A stretch of 42,350 bases of DNA from a virus, in the IMG/VR virus record IMGVR_UViG_3300036766_000065, positions 1-42,350 of that record. The stretch is one strand, 5' to 3'. Made by a program: the position numbers and the translations under genes. The notes under the pieces are model-generated. The model worked only from the letters and a program-made list of their open reading frames with translations. It was not told the DNA's origin and did not search any database. This document shows positions 30,413 to 38,619 of this stretch, piece after piece; the stretch's first letter is position 1, and each line of letters starts with the position of its first letter.

Positions 30413-32421
30413 TTTCTGTAACGGTCCCCTGACCATGTTTCTGCGGCAATCGGAATGCGAAGTTCCCGTGACCAAGAAGTACCGTACTCCATGATTTGCC
30501 GGAAAGCAACCTCGTCAACCCGAGAATTTTCAACCTCCCCCAAGTCTTCGTCGTGGACGGTTAACACAATGGGATAGCCCTCGGCTTCCAGCCGCAGGGT
30601 GGCGTCGGCCAAGAGATCGCGAGCGAGACCACTGGCAACATTCTCAGCCAGGAGACCGCCGAAAGCGTGGCACGTCTTCCACTGACCCATCTTCATTGCC
30701 TCGTATTCCCAGCCGGGGCGAATGTCGGGTTCCTCCGCGGTTGACCACGGCATTGCCTTGCGCACCGGGCGCGCGTTGGCATAGTAGAGCTTGCGCCCGC
30801 TGGGAAGGCGAGCGGTGAGCCAGATGTCTTCCATCTGGAAGGTGACGCCATATGCTTCAGTCGTCTTCTTTCCCCACACGGCGTCGATCGAGGCACTATC
30901 GAGAGCCTTCCAGAGCTTAGGAACTTCCGGCGCCCATTCATTGCGGTAGATATAGATCACGCGCTCTGCGAACTCCGGGTCTTGCTTCGGAGCGTATCGT
31001 GTTCGGAATTTCTTGGCTCCCATCTGGAAGCCGCAGCCAAGGACCGTGTTCTTGCCGATCGTGTATTCAGCCAGGTTATTCGCCTTGTCGATGTGGAACC
31101 CATAGATCAGGTCCGCCATATCGACGTAGGGCTTCCCGGTTACAAACAGTTGCACCTTATCATGCTGGCCGGCAAGGGCAAGCACGATACGGGCTTCGAT
31201 TTGTGCAAAGTCTCCGCTGACGAAACTTTTTCCCGGCGCCGCAATGAGGGAATGACGCAAGCCAGAAACCACGGTCTCCACCGGATTGCCAACTGTTTCC
31301 TGAACATATTGGTAGTCCCCGGTTTGAAGTGCAGCGACGATCAGTTCGTGCGAGACAGCATGGCCCTCAAGTTTGAGGGTGGGTCTTGGGAAATTTTGAG
31401 GCTGAAGTATCCTCCCGGCCCAACGTCCCGTTCCCGCCCCATGATACTGAAGCAAACCATATGCCCTTCCATCAGCGCAGACACTAGCCCGCATTCGAGC
31501 AAGTTTCTTGATACTTGCTGAACCAACAAGTTGTCGTATCTCAAGGGCTCGTCTGACGTGTTCTGGAACGTGGCGACTGTTTCCAGCCGGGTCAAGATCG
31601 CTTCCGTCATCGTCTTCTCCCGCGTCAATGTTTTTTCCCAGCACGGCCACCAGAGTTTCTTTCTGAAGGTTATCCAGCGGGTATCCTTGGGCGTTGACCC
31701 ACTCGACCACGGCCTTCGCCTGCGTGAACTGGAGGCCACCAGTAATCTTGCGGAACTCCTGTGCCAGTGGTGCCGTCGCTTCGTCCACGATCTTCTGACA
31801 GGCAGCGACGTACTTGAGATCGACACCGACGCCACGCTCATTGATCTTCTGATCGAGCAGCCACACCTTGCGCTCGCCAGACTGGAAGCCGCCTATGTAA
31901 TCGTGGACTTCCCGTTCCTCCCGCACGTCAGAAGTGACGTACTGATACACGCGCTCCATCACAACCGGCGTCCGCTCGATCACGGGCCTGCCCTTCTTGC
32001 CGGTGTTCGACAAGCTGATCGTGAGCTTCGAGCCTTCCCGGTCTTTGCCGTACCCGGTGCCAAGCACGCTCGTCAGGGTGTCCATGTCTTGCGGCAGAGA
32101 CTTCATGGCGGCGACGGCCATCGTATCATGCCACCGCTCGTCAGGAATATCCAGAAAGCGATAGACCGGGACCATGATCCGGCGCCAGATTGCTTTCTCG
32201 AACCCGGTATTGTGCGCGATGAAAACTACTTCGTCATCAAGGACAAGGGCTCGAAGCAATGTGTCATCATCGCCGGGTTTCCAGACTTCCACTCGCCCGT
32301 TATGTTCGAAACCAAGGCAAAGAATTTCTGTGTTCGGGTCTTCGGCATAGCGCCAGGCGCCGGCCACCTTCAGGTCGGTCGGGCTCGCTGTCTCGAAATC
32401 CACGACCACATATCGGGTCAT
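30409..32421 (-). CDS. DNA polymerase, family A, phage type
   Basis: 670 residues from ATG 32421 (ATGA overlap). It has proofreading exonuclease motifs VDFETAS (~8-14), FIAHNTGFEKAIW and YVTSDVREE, and polymerase motif A SGDFAQIEARI, motif B around KNTVLGCGFQMG, motif C TVHDED. No 5'-nuclease domain. This is the replicative polymerase of the phage, expected to work with the primase, RepA-like helicase and DUF2815 protein encoded upstream. Similar phage polymerases include those of 2-aminoadenine phages, but no purZ is present here. Confidence 0.93.
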   Translation of the reverse strand: MTRYVVVDFETASPTDLKVAGAWRYAEDPNTEILCLGFEHNGRVEVWKPGDDDTLLRALVLDDEVVFIAHNTGFEKAIWRRIMVPVYRFLDIPDERWHDTMAVAAMKSLPQDMDTLTSVLGTGYGKDREGSKLTISLSNTGKKGRPVIERTPVVMERVYQYVTSDVREEREVHDYIGGFQSGERKVWLLDQKINERGVGVDLKYVAACQKIVDEATAPLAQEFRKITGGLQFTQAKAVVEWVNAQGYPLDNLQKETLVAVLGKNIDAGEDDDGSDLDPAGNSRHVPEHVRRALEIRQLVGSASIKKLARMRASVCADGRAYGLLQYHGAGTGRWAGRILQPQNFPRPTLKLEGHAVSHELIVAALQTGDYQYVQETVGNPVETVVSGLRHSLIAAPGKSFVSGDFAQIEARIVLALAGQHDKVQLFVTGKPYVDMADLIYGFHIDKANNLAEYTIGKNTVLGCGFQMGAKKFRTRYAPKQDPEFAERVIYIYRNEWAPEVPKLWKALDSASIDAVWGKKTTEAYGVTFQMEDIWLTARLPSGRKLYYANARPVRKAMPWSTAEEPDIRPGWEYEAMKMGQWKTCHAFGGLLAENVASGLARDLLADATLRLEAEGYPIVLTVHDEDLGEVENSRVDEVAFRQIMEYGTSWSRELRIPIAAETWSGDRYRK

Positions 32422-32684
32422 GGATGCTCCCACACGAGACGAATGTTCTCACGGTTGACGCGAGCAGCGGCTTCCAGCGCGATCCTGGCGTTCATGACAG
32501 CAAGGTTCATCTGGTATGGGTCCGCGGTCATTGGTTTCTTGGGTTCTCCCTTGGGCGTCCACGGGCATCGTTCGTCGCGATCTCGTCGCGTCTGCGTGAG
32601 AATGTCGCTGCACCGACGAGCTTCGTCCATCGTGTCGATAGGTCTTCGTCCGAAAGCTCTTTCAACTGGAGGCCATTCTTGCAA
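32418..32684 (-). CDS. Hypothetical early protein, ~88 aa, start uncertain
   Basis: The frame before the polymerase ends with MNLAVMNARIALEAAARVNR and couples to it by ATGA. TTG 32684 has AGGAG six bases upstream and is preferred over ATG 32720, which lies in the loop of a hairpin. An alternative is two shorter genes: another frame (ending 32528) and a 37-residue gene from ATG 32531, also joined by ATGA. I cannot decide from sequence alone. Function unknown. Confidence 0.5.
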   Translation of the reverse strand: MQEWPPVERAFGRRPIDTMDEARRCSDILTQTRRDRDERCPWTPKGEPKKPMTADPYQMNLAVMNARIALEAAARVNRENIRLVWEHP

Positions 32685-32706
32685 GACAATCTCCTGTGAG
32701 AAGGAA

Positions 32707-32737
32707 CGCCACCGGGCCATGCGTAAACCCGGTGGCG
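32707..32737 (-). promoter_or_regulatory. Perfect 10-bp hairpin downstream of the DUF2815 gene
   Basis: CGCCACCGGG (32707-32716) and CCCGGTGGCG (32728-32737) enclose an 11-base loop. It lies in the 140-base gap after the SSB-like gene and before the polymerase block. Without a U-run it may serve as an RNA stability or processing element separating highly and weakly expressed genes. Confidence 0.5.
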
Positions 32738-32824
32738 ACCCATTTAGCGAGGCAATGCCCTAATTTTCATGGGGACTTACGCGCTCGCCTCCGTCCTAAC
32801 CCTTATCCTAAAACGGTTTCGGTG

Positions 32825-33520
32825 CTAGTACGGAATTTCGTCGTCCTTCTCTTGCCCGATGGTCGGGTCCGTTTCCGAGACGTGCCCGGTGTAGGCTCCG
32901 AAGTTGGACGTGCTGGAGGAACCGCCCGCCAGCTTCTCGCCCTTGCCGGTCGAGACGATGTTGGCAAGGTATGCCTTCACGCCCGATTTTTGGCTTTCGT
33001 TCTTTGCCTTGTACCACTTCAGGTTCACCACGGCAAGCCCGAGGGCGCCCGTGTAGAACCATCCGTCACCGTTCTTCGTGCCGGCGTATTTCTTGATCAA
33101 GGCTTCATCGTTGCCGAGATCAAGGGCGCCGTCCTTCGGATTGCCCGAGGGAAAGACGCCTAGCTTGGGCGGATACTTGACGCCCGTGCTGGTAGTGAAG
33201 ATGACCTTACCACGATAGAAGGCACCGGCCGTAGCCGACTTCTTCTTTTCGGCAATCCCATCGGCTTTCTTGTCACCCGACTTAAACAACTTGTTGAAGG
33301 TGTCAAGCGGCGCCTGGCTATTCTCACGAATGAGCTTCAGCCAGAGAGCCTTAAGGGTTTCCAGGTCTTTGCTTGCTGGGTCGAACAGGAACTCCGTGCT
33401 GAAATAGAACGAACCTTCCGGCTTGTTCTCGTAGCTTTCCGGTGTGACCAGCTTCGGCCACACCATGATCGCCGGCTCAGTGAACTTGAAAATCTCGCCG
33501 GGTTTCTTTTCGTTTGCCAT
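32825..33520 (-). CDS. DUF2815 protein, single-stranded-DNA-binding candidate
   Basis: 231 residues from ATG 33520 (AAGGAC upstream). KFTEPAIMVWPKLVTPESYE, then FSTEFLFDPASKDLETLKAL near the start, a central GDKKADGIAEKKKSATAGAF region, an aromatic GAYTGHVSETDPTIGQ end and an acidic C-terminus (EKDDEIPY) fit the DUF2815 family, which is encoded beside DUF2800 and polymerase A genes in many phages and is considered an SSB-like protein related in layout to T7 gp2.5. The acidic tail would recruit other replication proteins. Confidence 0.8.
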   Translation of the reverse strand: MANEKKPGEIFKFTEPAIMVWPKLVTPESYENKPEGSFYFSTEFLFDPASKDLETLKALWLKLIRENSQAPLDTFNKLFKSGDKKADGIAEKKKSATAGAFYRGKVIFTTSTGVKYPPKLGVFPSGNPKDGALDLGNDEALIKKYAGTKNGDGWFYTGALGLAVVNLKWYKAKNESQKSGVKAYLANIVSTGKGEKLAGGSSSTSNFGAYTGHVSETDPTIGQEKDDEIPY

Positions 33521-33539
33521 GTGCTTGTCCTTTCGGGAC

Positions 33540-33595
33540 CATTGCTTCCCCAACGCGGGGCAATGAGTGTGGCGGCTTCAGTCGCCAGCCGCCAC
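33540..33595 (-). promoter_or_regulatory. Two hairpins between protease and SSB-like genes
   Basis: CATTG...CCCC-AACGC-GGGGCAATG (33540-33565) and GTGGCGGCT-9-AGCCGCCAC (33569-33595, perfect 9-bp stem) stand side by side in the 122-base gap. No U-runs follow. They may limit read-through or stabilise the SSB-like message. Confidence 0.5.
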
Positions 33596-33642
33596 TATCC
33601 TTTCTCGGACGAAAATTGCCGAGTGCGACCGGAGCCAGTATG

Positions 33643-34320
33643 TTACCGCGTTTCCCCAATCAGGTCAAGGGCGGAACAAAGGATAGTAGAGGGAATAGCG
33701 ATCCCGATAGCGATGACGGCGCCATGAAAGGCAGGAACCCCCACAATGACCCCCAAGAGGGCTCCTGAAGCGTCGAATACACCGCCCCCTGAGTTGCCTG
33801 GCGCCACGGTCGCATCCAGAGCGTAGGCTATGCGCCAATGACTTCCTTCGAAGTGTGTGAAGGGACCGGCGACATGCCCATCAACCTGAAGGAACCCGAG
33901 ATCGAGGGGATAGCCACGAACAGTGATAGGCTCCCCGACGATAGGTTGACGGCAAGCGACGGGGGTCGAGAAGATGTCGCTGGGGCTATCCGCGCGAAGG
34001 ATAGAGAGATCGTTGATCCCGTCCCAAAAGACCGGGCGAGCGGACAGCTTGTGACCGTGTTCCGTAATCAGGTCAACGGACTGATCGACGCGATCGGCGA
34101 CATGCGAGGCGGTGACAAAATAGCCCTTGCCGAGATAGACCGCGGAACCGGAGCCAGTTTCTGTGATAACCTGTACGGTCGAACGATCCCAGCCTTCAAA
34201 GGCGTTGTCGTCCTTGGCGTAGGCCGGGTGCCCGCAATAAGCAAGGCCAAGGATAGAAAGCATGACGCCAACAAAACTAGCGCGAGCGAAAATTTTCTTG
34301 GGAGAAGAAACTAAAGTCAT
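33643..34320 (-). CDS. Secreted trypsin-like serine protease
   Basis: 225 residues. N-terminal signal peptide: basic start, hydrophobic FVGVMLSILGLAYCG, likely cleavage after AYA near residue 35. The catalytic triad is visible: TASHVAD (His), INDLSILRAD (Asp), APGNSGGGVF (Ser). The protein would act in the periplasm or outside, which is unusual in a replication operon. ATG 34320 shares its A with the upstream TGA (TGATG); GTG 34323 is equally possible. Possible roles: superinfection control, envelope modification, or defence against host proteins; none is shown. Confidence 0.85.
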   Translation of the reverse strand: MTLVSSPKKIFARASFVGVMLSILGLAYCGHPAYAKDDNAFEGWDRSTVQVITETGSGSAVYLGKGYFVTASHVADRVDQSVDLITEHGHKLSARPVFWDGINDLSILRADSPSDIFSTPVACRQPIVGEPITVRGYPLDLGFLQVDGHVAGPFTHFEGSHWRIAYALDATVAPGNSGGGVFDASGALLGVIVGVPAFHGAVIAIGIAIPSTILCSALDLIGETR

Positions 34321-35465
34321 CACCAGTTCTCCGTCGCTTGAGGCGGAAACAATTCCGCGTTGGTTTTCACTTTGACACCAACACGTTTATCGCCCTTTAG
34401 CGCCAGTGTCAAGCCGCTATCCGGGGTGAATGCAAATTCATGCACCAGTCTTTTTGCCGCGTCTCCGATCTTTTCCATCCGTGCCGGCGACTTCAGAGAC
34501 GCGGGCTCGAATGCTTCGTCGCCAAAGTTGGACACGAACACGTCCTTGGCTTCGGGCTTCCAAGCGCGGTCGGCTTTCATTTTGACGAGCTTGATTTCCT
34601 CGAACTCGGCGCCGTTGTTCGCGCGGCGGAAGGCTTCGCCCTCGAACGCCTTGATGTATTGCTTGGCGCCGGACAAGAGCGGATAGTCACGGTCAATGTC
34701 AGCGTCTGTGAGGGTGACAACTTGGCGAGCGTCGGCTCTAACGGCAGCTTCAAAAAGTCCTCTAAGCACCGGGCAAACGAGCTTTGCAGGACAGAACCGA
34801 CACCATTCACCCTGGACAAGACCTCCGTCATTGTTATCAGCCCGGACCATTGAAGGTTGCAAGACGCCACTCGCCCAATCTCTGAGATATTGGGCAGAAC
34901 ACTCCCAGGATCGAACAACGCCTCCGGGGTGCCAGGTGATGCGGGGTTGGATGATGGTGATACGGACATTCTCGACCTCCGGGTGAAGCGCAAGGACACC
35001 ATAGGCATAGTACATGGTTTGAACGTTTTCGCCGACCTCGACCGCTACGCCTTCACCAAACTTAAAGTCGGCAATGTCGAGCGTTGTGCCATTGACCGCG
35101 GCGAAGTCCACTGTACCGAAGAATTTCTTGTGAAACTCCGGGCGAGCCATTGGATACTCGATGTACCGGGCGACGGCATTCACCATCAAGGGGCGCGCGA
35201 AGTCGATGAAGGTCTGGATGGCGCGAGCCATGTCCGGTGTGATGATGACGCCGTTCTCATGCTTCTGCCCGACAACCATGTAAGCATCTTCGCCGGCTTC
35301 CAGAGCGGTCGCGAGACCCCAATGGGCAGCGGTGCCCTCGGCCCGGTATTCGGGCTCGTCAGTTTCATGAAGTTCAAGCTGCCGGATCAGCGCGACAGAG
35401 CCGACACACTTCATCCATCTCTCGGCGCCGCTCGCTCCTAGGTCACTGTGTCCAGCTTCAGTCAC
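34320..35465 (-). CDS. DUF2800 protein, RecB/Cas4-like PD-(D/E)XK nuclease
   Basis: 381 residues, GTG start at 35465 overlapping the upstream gene by eight bases. The nuclease core is GTVDFAAVNGTTLDIADFKF (Asp, then D-x-K). Cysteines in AERWMKCVGS (N-terminal) and WCRFCPAKLVCPV (about 235) match the four-cysteine iron-sulfur cluster of Cas4/AddB-type nucleases. In phages the DUF2800 gene lies with DUF2815, polymerase and SNF2 genes, and is thought to process DNA ends in recombination. Confidence 0.85.
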   Translation of the reverse strand: MTEAGHSDLGASGAERWMKCVGSVALIRQLELHETDEPEYRAEGTAAHWGLATALEAGEDAYMVVGQKHENGVIITPDMARAIQTFIDFARPLMVNAVARYIEYPMARPEFHKKFFGTVDFAAVNGTTLDIADFKFGEGVAVEVGENVQTMYYAYGVLALHPEVENVRITIIQPRITWHPGGVVRSWECSAQYLRDWASGVLQPSMVRADNNDGGLVQGEWCRFCPAKLVCPVLRGLFEAAVRADARQVVTLTDADIDRDYPLLSGAKQYIKAFEGEAFRRANNGAEFEEIKLVKMKADRAWKPEAKDVFVSNFGDEAFEPASLKSPARMEKIGDAAKRLVHEFAFTPDSGLTLALKGDKRVGVKVKTNAELFPPQATENW

Positions 35466-35631
35466 GTTTCTTTAGCTCCGTTCGAATGACTGTTACGTCC
35501 GCGCTTCCGGGTTGTATGACTGACACGACCGTAACATGCTCGCTCACGATCAGGCGTCGGTTCAAACTCTCCTGAATAAACTCACAGATCGTGGCTTGGT
35601 TGAGGCGCAATTCATTAATGCCTATCGACAT
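35458..35631 (-). CDS. Small protein before DUF2800, 57 aa
   Basis: ATG 35631 has a strong AGGAG seven bases upstream. Begins MSIGINELRLNQATICEFIQ and ends with a beta-rich VVSVIQPGSADVTVIRTELK. It follows a long folded leader and overlaps the nuclease gene. The N-terminal helix (NELRLNQATICEFIQESLNR) could bind nucleic acid or a partner; family not recognised. Confidence 0.65.
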   Translation of the reverse strand: MSIGINELRLNQATICEFIQESLNRRLIVSEHVTVVSVIQPGSADVTVIRTELKKRD

Positions 35632-35651
35632 GCTTTTACTCCTGTTTGGAA

Positions 35652-35830
35652 CCGAGAGACCCACTTACGCAACTAACGCTGAGGCGACGTGCCGTGGTTT
35701 CTCTCGGCCCGGAAGTACCCGCTTCCACGGGGTTCAAAAAATACGTTTGGCGGTCAAGCATGTTGCATTTGTCCCGACGACCCTTGCAATCACTCAGGTA
35801 GCAACCTGACGCCTATGTGCTTGACCGCCA
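35652..35830 (-). promoter_or_regulatory. Structured leader RNA candidate before the nuclease genes
   Basis: The 252-base gene-free gap at 35632-35883 contains, in 5'-3' order on the minus strand: a 13-bp arm pair (35818-35830 with 35748-35760) enclosing a 6-bp tetraloop hairpin (TCAGGT-AGCA-ACCTGA, 35794-35809); CCGTGG/CCACGG (35692-35697, 35725-35730) enclosing GGAAG/CTTCC (35711-35715, 35722-35726); and an 8-bp pair CCGAGAGA/TCTCTCGG (35652-35659, 35700-35707) that overlaps the previous element and could compete with it. This looks like a regulatory 5' leader. Confidence 0.55.
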
Positions 35831-35883
35831 TCCTTCCGTTGATCCGCCGATAACGAGTTTGGCAGAACGATCAAACGGCCCAT

Positions 35884-36414
35884 TCAGGCCAGCGCGGCCA
35901 ATTCCTCTAAAAACTTCGCGCGGATTGATTGCGGCAGAGTGATCACCGACTTGGTGAGATCGGCCACATACTTCGCCTTGAGGGCGCGCACCTTGGTCGG
36001 GCCATCGGCGCCGACCTTGGCAACTGCGCGATTGCAGGCGCTAAGAAGATCGTCGTTGCTGATCTCGGCCACGACAGGAGCGTCGAAACTCTCGACCACT
36101 TCGGATGGGTCTTTGGCCTTGACGCCAGCGAAGGCTTCCTTGTTCAGATCAGCGTCGGTGACTGTCTCTGTCACTTCCGCAGCGTCAACCTTCTTCGCAC
36201 GTGGCTTACGTTCCTTGACAGGTTCCGTTGCGGGCACGACAACTCCCGCGACGTTGCCGCCTAAGAGATTGGCGACCACTGACTGTGCATGGACCGCAGC
36301 ATTCGCCACGTCAGCGGGGTCATCAAACGCGAACGTCGCATCGGCCCGCTTCGAATTGTAGTCGCCCAGGTTGACGGTGCGACCGTAGGTGATTGATCCG
36401 CCAGTGATTGCCAT
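35884..36414 (-). CDS. Hypothetical early protein, 176 aa
   Basis: ATG 36414 has GGAG six bases upstream. The N-terminus AITGGSITYGRTVNLGDYNS then KRADATFAFDD is a pattern I associate with a phage family encoded in replication or recombination modules. A Lys/Arg-rich linker (KERKPRAKKVDAAEV) precedes an acidic middle and a C-terminal helical domain (VRALKAKYVADL). It may bind single-stranded DNA or act as an adaptor; function unknown. Confidence 0.7.
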   Translation of the reverse strand: MAITGGSITYGRTVNLGDYNSKRADATFAFDDPADVANAAVHAQSVVANLLGGNVAGVVVPATEPVKERKPRAKKVDAAEVTETVTDADLNKEAFAGVKAKDPSEVVESFDAPVVAEISNDDLLSACNRAVAKVGADGPTKVRALKAKYVADLTKSVITLPQSIRAKFLEELAALA

Positions 36415-36436
36415 GTCGATCTCCAAAAGTTAGGCC

Positions 36437-36450
36437 GCGGGGACGGTTCC
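36437..36450 (-). promoter_or_regulatory. Short hairpin before the 176-aa gene
   Basis: GGGGA-CGGT-TCCCC, a GC-rich stem with a four-base loop, in the 82-base gap between two early genes; on the minus strand TTTT follows about 13 bases later. Possible attenuator. Confidence 0.35.
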
Positions 36451-36496
36451 CCAGGATACCCGGCCGATGGTGTCCAGTTTCAGGAGTTCCCAAGGG

Positions 36497-36718
36497 TCAG
36501 GGCGTGCCCGCCTCTTGCCTTGGCTCCTGTCCGCCCGTGCGGCCAGCTTCCTCTACACTACTCGAACTCGGCGAGGCTGTCAAGGGCCGATTAAGAGTAG
36601 CGTGGATGATGGTTCCGCGTCGATTACGGAAATGCCCCATGCTTGCCCAATCGCGAAGATTGCCAAGCAATCGAACGGTATTGCGACGGGCTGTGCGATA
36701 GGTGGCAGGGTCTCTCAT
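36497..36718 (-). CDS. Small basic protein after the helicase, 73 aa
   Basis: ATG 36718 overlaps the helicase stop as ATGA. Begins MRDPATYRTARRNTVRLLGN; arginine-rich first half and a low-complexity Ser/Gly/Glu end (ASPSSSSVEEAGRTGGQEPR). No family recognised. The N-terminal half looks coding, while the tail could be drift past a lost stop. Confidence 0.5.
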   Translation of the reverse strand: MRDPATYRTARRNTVRLLGNLRDWASMGHFRNRRGTIIHATLNRPLTASPSSSSVEEAGRTGGQEPRQEAGTP

Positions 36719-38364
36719 GCTATTCTCCGATCGAGTGCCTTTTCAGCAATCTGCCCTTTTCTGAGGGCTTTGGCAAGTACCCTTTCCGCAAAGGAACCGG
36801 GGATTACGAAAATGTCGCCTTGAACGGTACGTCGCTGCCCCCCTCGATCAAGGCGGTCAAAGCATTGTTCATTCTGACCGTGGACCCAATCGGGCTCCGC
36901 AAGTAGAGCGTGCCAGGCAACGTCTTGTAGTCCATCAGTGCCCGTCCCAAGAGTGAGGACGTTGCCAATGATGAAATCCACCGCAGGGTCTTTGAGGAAA
37001 CGGTTTTTCTTTTGCTCATTCGAGGCTCCCTGACCGGGACGATAGCGGACGAGGCCATACTTAGACAGCCGCGCCTCCAGAATGTCAAGCACTTCCGTAT
37101 GCCATGCGAAAACGACCAACTTCTTTTCACCCCCGTCAATCAGCATATCGAGATAGTCGCACACCAGCGGCGCCATTGCAACGCCCATCTGTTGTCGCAC
37201 GGTCGCGATGGCGCCACCAAACGTTGCCACATCAGCGCCTTCCAGGTTCTCAGGGTCGATGTCAAGCAAACGTTCCGCGGCAAGCGCCTGGCGCACGGCG
37301 GCATCGGTCTCGTCAAGCTCAATAATGTCGAACTTGGGCAACTTCAATTGATCCATGACACCATCGGGGCCGCGTTTCAGGTGCCGCGACATGAAGTTGA
37401 CGCGCATCCGCGCTTGAAGCTCGGCGTGCCGGCCGGTGCGTTCGTCCGTGAAGACCTTGACCCGATGCTCGGCTTCGTCCCATTTCTCAATTTTGCGAGA
37501 AGGGTTGAACCGCTCACGGAAATGATCTTCGCTCATGTAGTCGATCGCGTCCCAATTCAATCCGCGAGCAAGAGTATAAGCCTCTCTTGGTCGATTGGGA
37601 AGAGGCGTTCCAGTAAGTGCAAGCACGTTATCTGCCCTCGACGATAGAGGGTCAAAAAGCGGATTTTCGCCACCGCCAAACACCGCGCGTGTTCTTCGGG
37701 CGTCAATTGATTTAAGGTAGTGGCCTTCATCGAGGATAAGAAGATCGTAGTGATCTTTAGCCAATGCGCGGCCGATCGCCTCTGACCGCGCAAGTTCATA
37801 GCTGACAACTGTCCATTGAGCGTTGGGATGGGTTCCATCTTTCGAACTCCTGATCAGGTGGACATGATAAGGGAATTTCATCGTCGTCCATTCACGAATA
37901 CGCTTGACCCATTGCCCGCGAATTGCTGCCGGCACGATGACCAGAATGCGCCGCGCCTGGCGTTCGTTGGCGAGAGCGATGGCGACTTGGGTCTTGCCGA
38001 GACCGGGCTGGTCGCCGACAAGAATGTTCGACCGAGTGCGGCAGTAGTCCAGATCGGCAACCTGAAAAGGCCAAAGCTCAAGGCCATAGGGCACGGGGTA
38101 GTGCCCGGTGCCGGCTTTCGCCCATGAAGCATCATATTCCTTCTGCATCGCTGCCAGCACTTCCTTGGCGCGAGTGGTGCCGAACTTCTCCGCGAAGGGC
38201 AAAGCAGCATATGGTTCCTTGGTGAAAAACACAGCGGTCTCGGCTGTCGAAGCTGGCGCCGACAGGTCAAGTCCGTGTTCATTCATAAAGGCGTCAATGT
38301 CCCTTCTCGCGCGTGGGACACGCAAGACGAACGTCTCATTCGCCTTGTTGTAATCGAGCTTCAT
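36715..38364 (-). CDS. SNF2-type superfamily 2 DNA helicase/translocase
   Basis: 549 residues. Motifs in order: LWPFQVADL, GDQPGLGKTQVA (Walker A, ~117-128), VPAAIRGQW (Ia), LILDEGHYLK (DEGH box, motif II), LTGTPLPNRP (III), then in the second lobe NVLTLGTGTDGLQDV (V) and CFDRLDRGGQ (VI, Arg finger region). It lacks a fused nuclease. In phages these ATPases accompany DUF2800 and polymerase A genes and probably remodel replication or recombination intermediates. It starts at the base after the upstream stop. Confidence 0.9.
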   Translation of the reverse strand: MKLDYNKANETFVLRVPRARRDIDAFMNEHGLDLSAPASTAETAVFFTKEPYAALPFAEKFGTTRAKEVLAAMQKEYDASWAKAGTGHYPVPYGLELWPFQVADLDYCRTRSNILVGDQPGLGKTQVAIALANERQARRILVIVPAAIRGQWVKRIREWTTMKFPYHVHLIRSSKDGTHPNAQWTVVSYELARSEAIGRALAKDHYDLLILDEGHYLKSIDARRTRAVFGGGENPLFDPLSSRADNVLALTGTPLPNRPREAYTLARGLNWDAIDYMSEDHFRERFNPSRKIEKWDEAEHRVKVFTDERTGRHAELQARMRVNFMSRHLKRGPDGVMDQLKLPKFDIIELDETDAAVRQALAAERLLDIDPENLEGADVATFGGAIATVRQQMGVAMAPLVCDYLDMLIDGGEKKLVVFAWHTEVLDILEARLSKYGLVRYRPGQGASNEQKKNRFLKDPAVDFIIGNVLTLGTGTDGLQDVAWHALLAEPDWVHGQNEQCFDRLDRGGQRRTVQGDIFVIPGSFAERVLAKALRKGQIAEKALDRRIA

Positions 38365-38619
38365 CTACCAGGCCGGATCAGCCGGCTTGACAATGTTGAA
38401 GCCCTGATGACGAGGCTTGCCGTCAATGAAAATCCGGGTCAGGTTGACCTTGACCCTGCGGCCGATGGCGGTCTTATAGATGACGAAACAGTCGCCGCCG
38501 TTGTGCCCGTCATAGACTTCGACAATCTCGACAGTCTTGTTGGCTGGCGCTGTCCGCGGCTCATTGTTTGTCATCAGAAGGCCAATCTTCACGTCTTTCA
38601 GTGTGGCTCGAATTGTCAT
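38365..38619 (-). CDS. Hypothetical early protein, 84 aa
   Basis: ATG 38619 overlaps the metallopeptidase stop (ATGA). Beta-rich and charged: VEIVEVYDGHNGGDCFVIYK, GRRVKVNLTRIFIDG. Probably a small beta-barrel or regulator; no family recognised. Abuts the helicase gene. Confidence 0.65.
   Translation of the reverse strand: MTIRATLKDVKIGLLMTNNEPRTAPANKTVEIVEVYDGHNGGDCFVIYKTAIGRRVKVNLTRIFIDGKPRHQGFNIVKPADPAW

Noticed and set aside
27577-32421. Claim that the phage has a 2-aminoadenine genome
   Set aside because: No purZ-like gene; DUF5664 and phage-type PolA are common in ordinary phages.
32528-32743. 71-codon minus ORF starting before the hairpin
   Set aside because: Its start has no RBS and lies upstream of a perfect hairpin; kept only as an alternative to the 32418-32684 gene.
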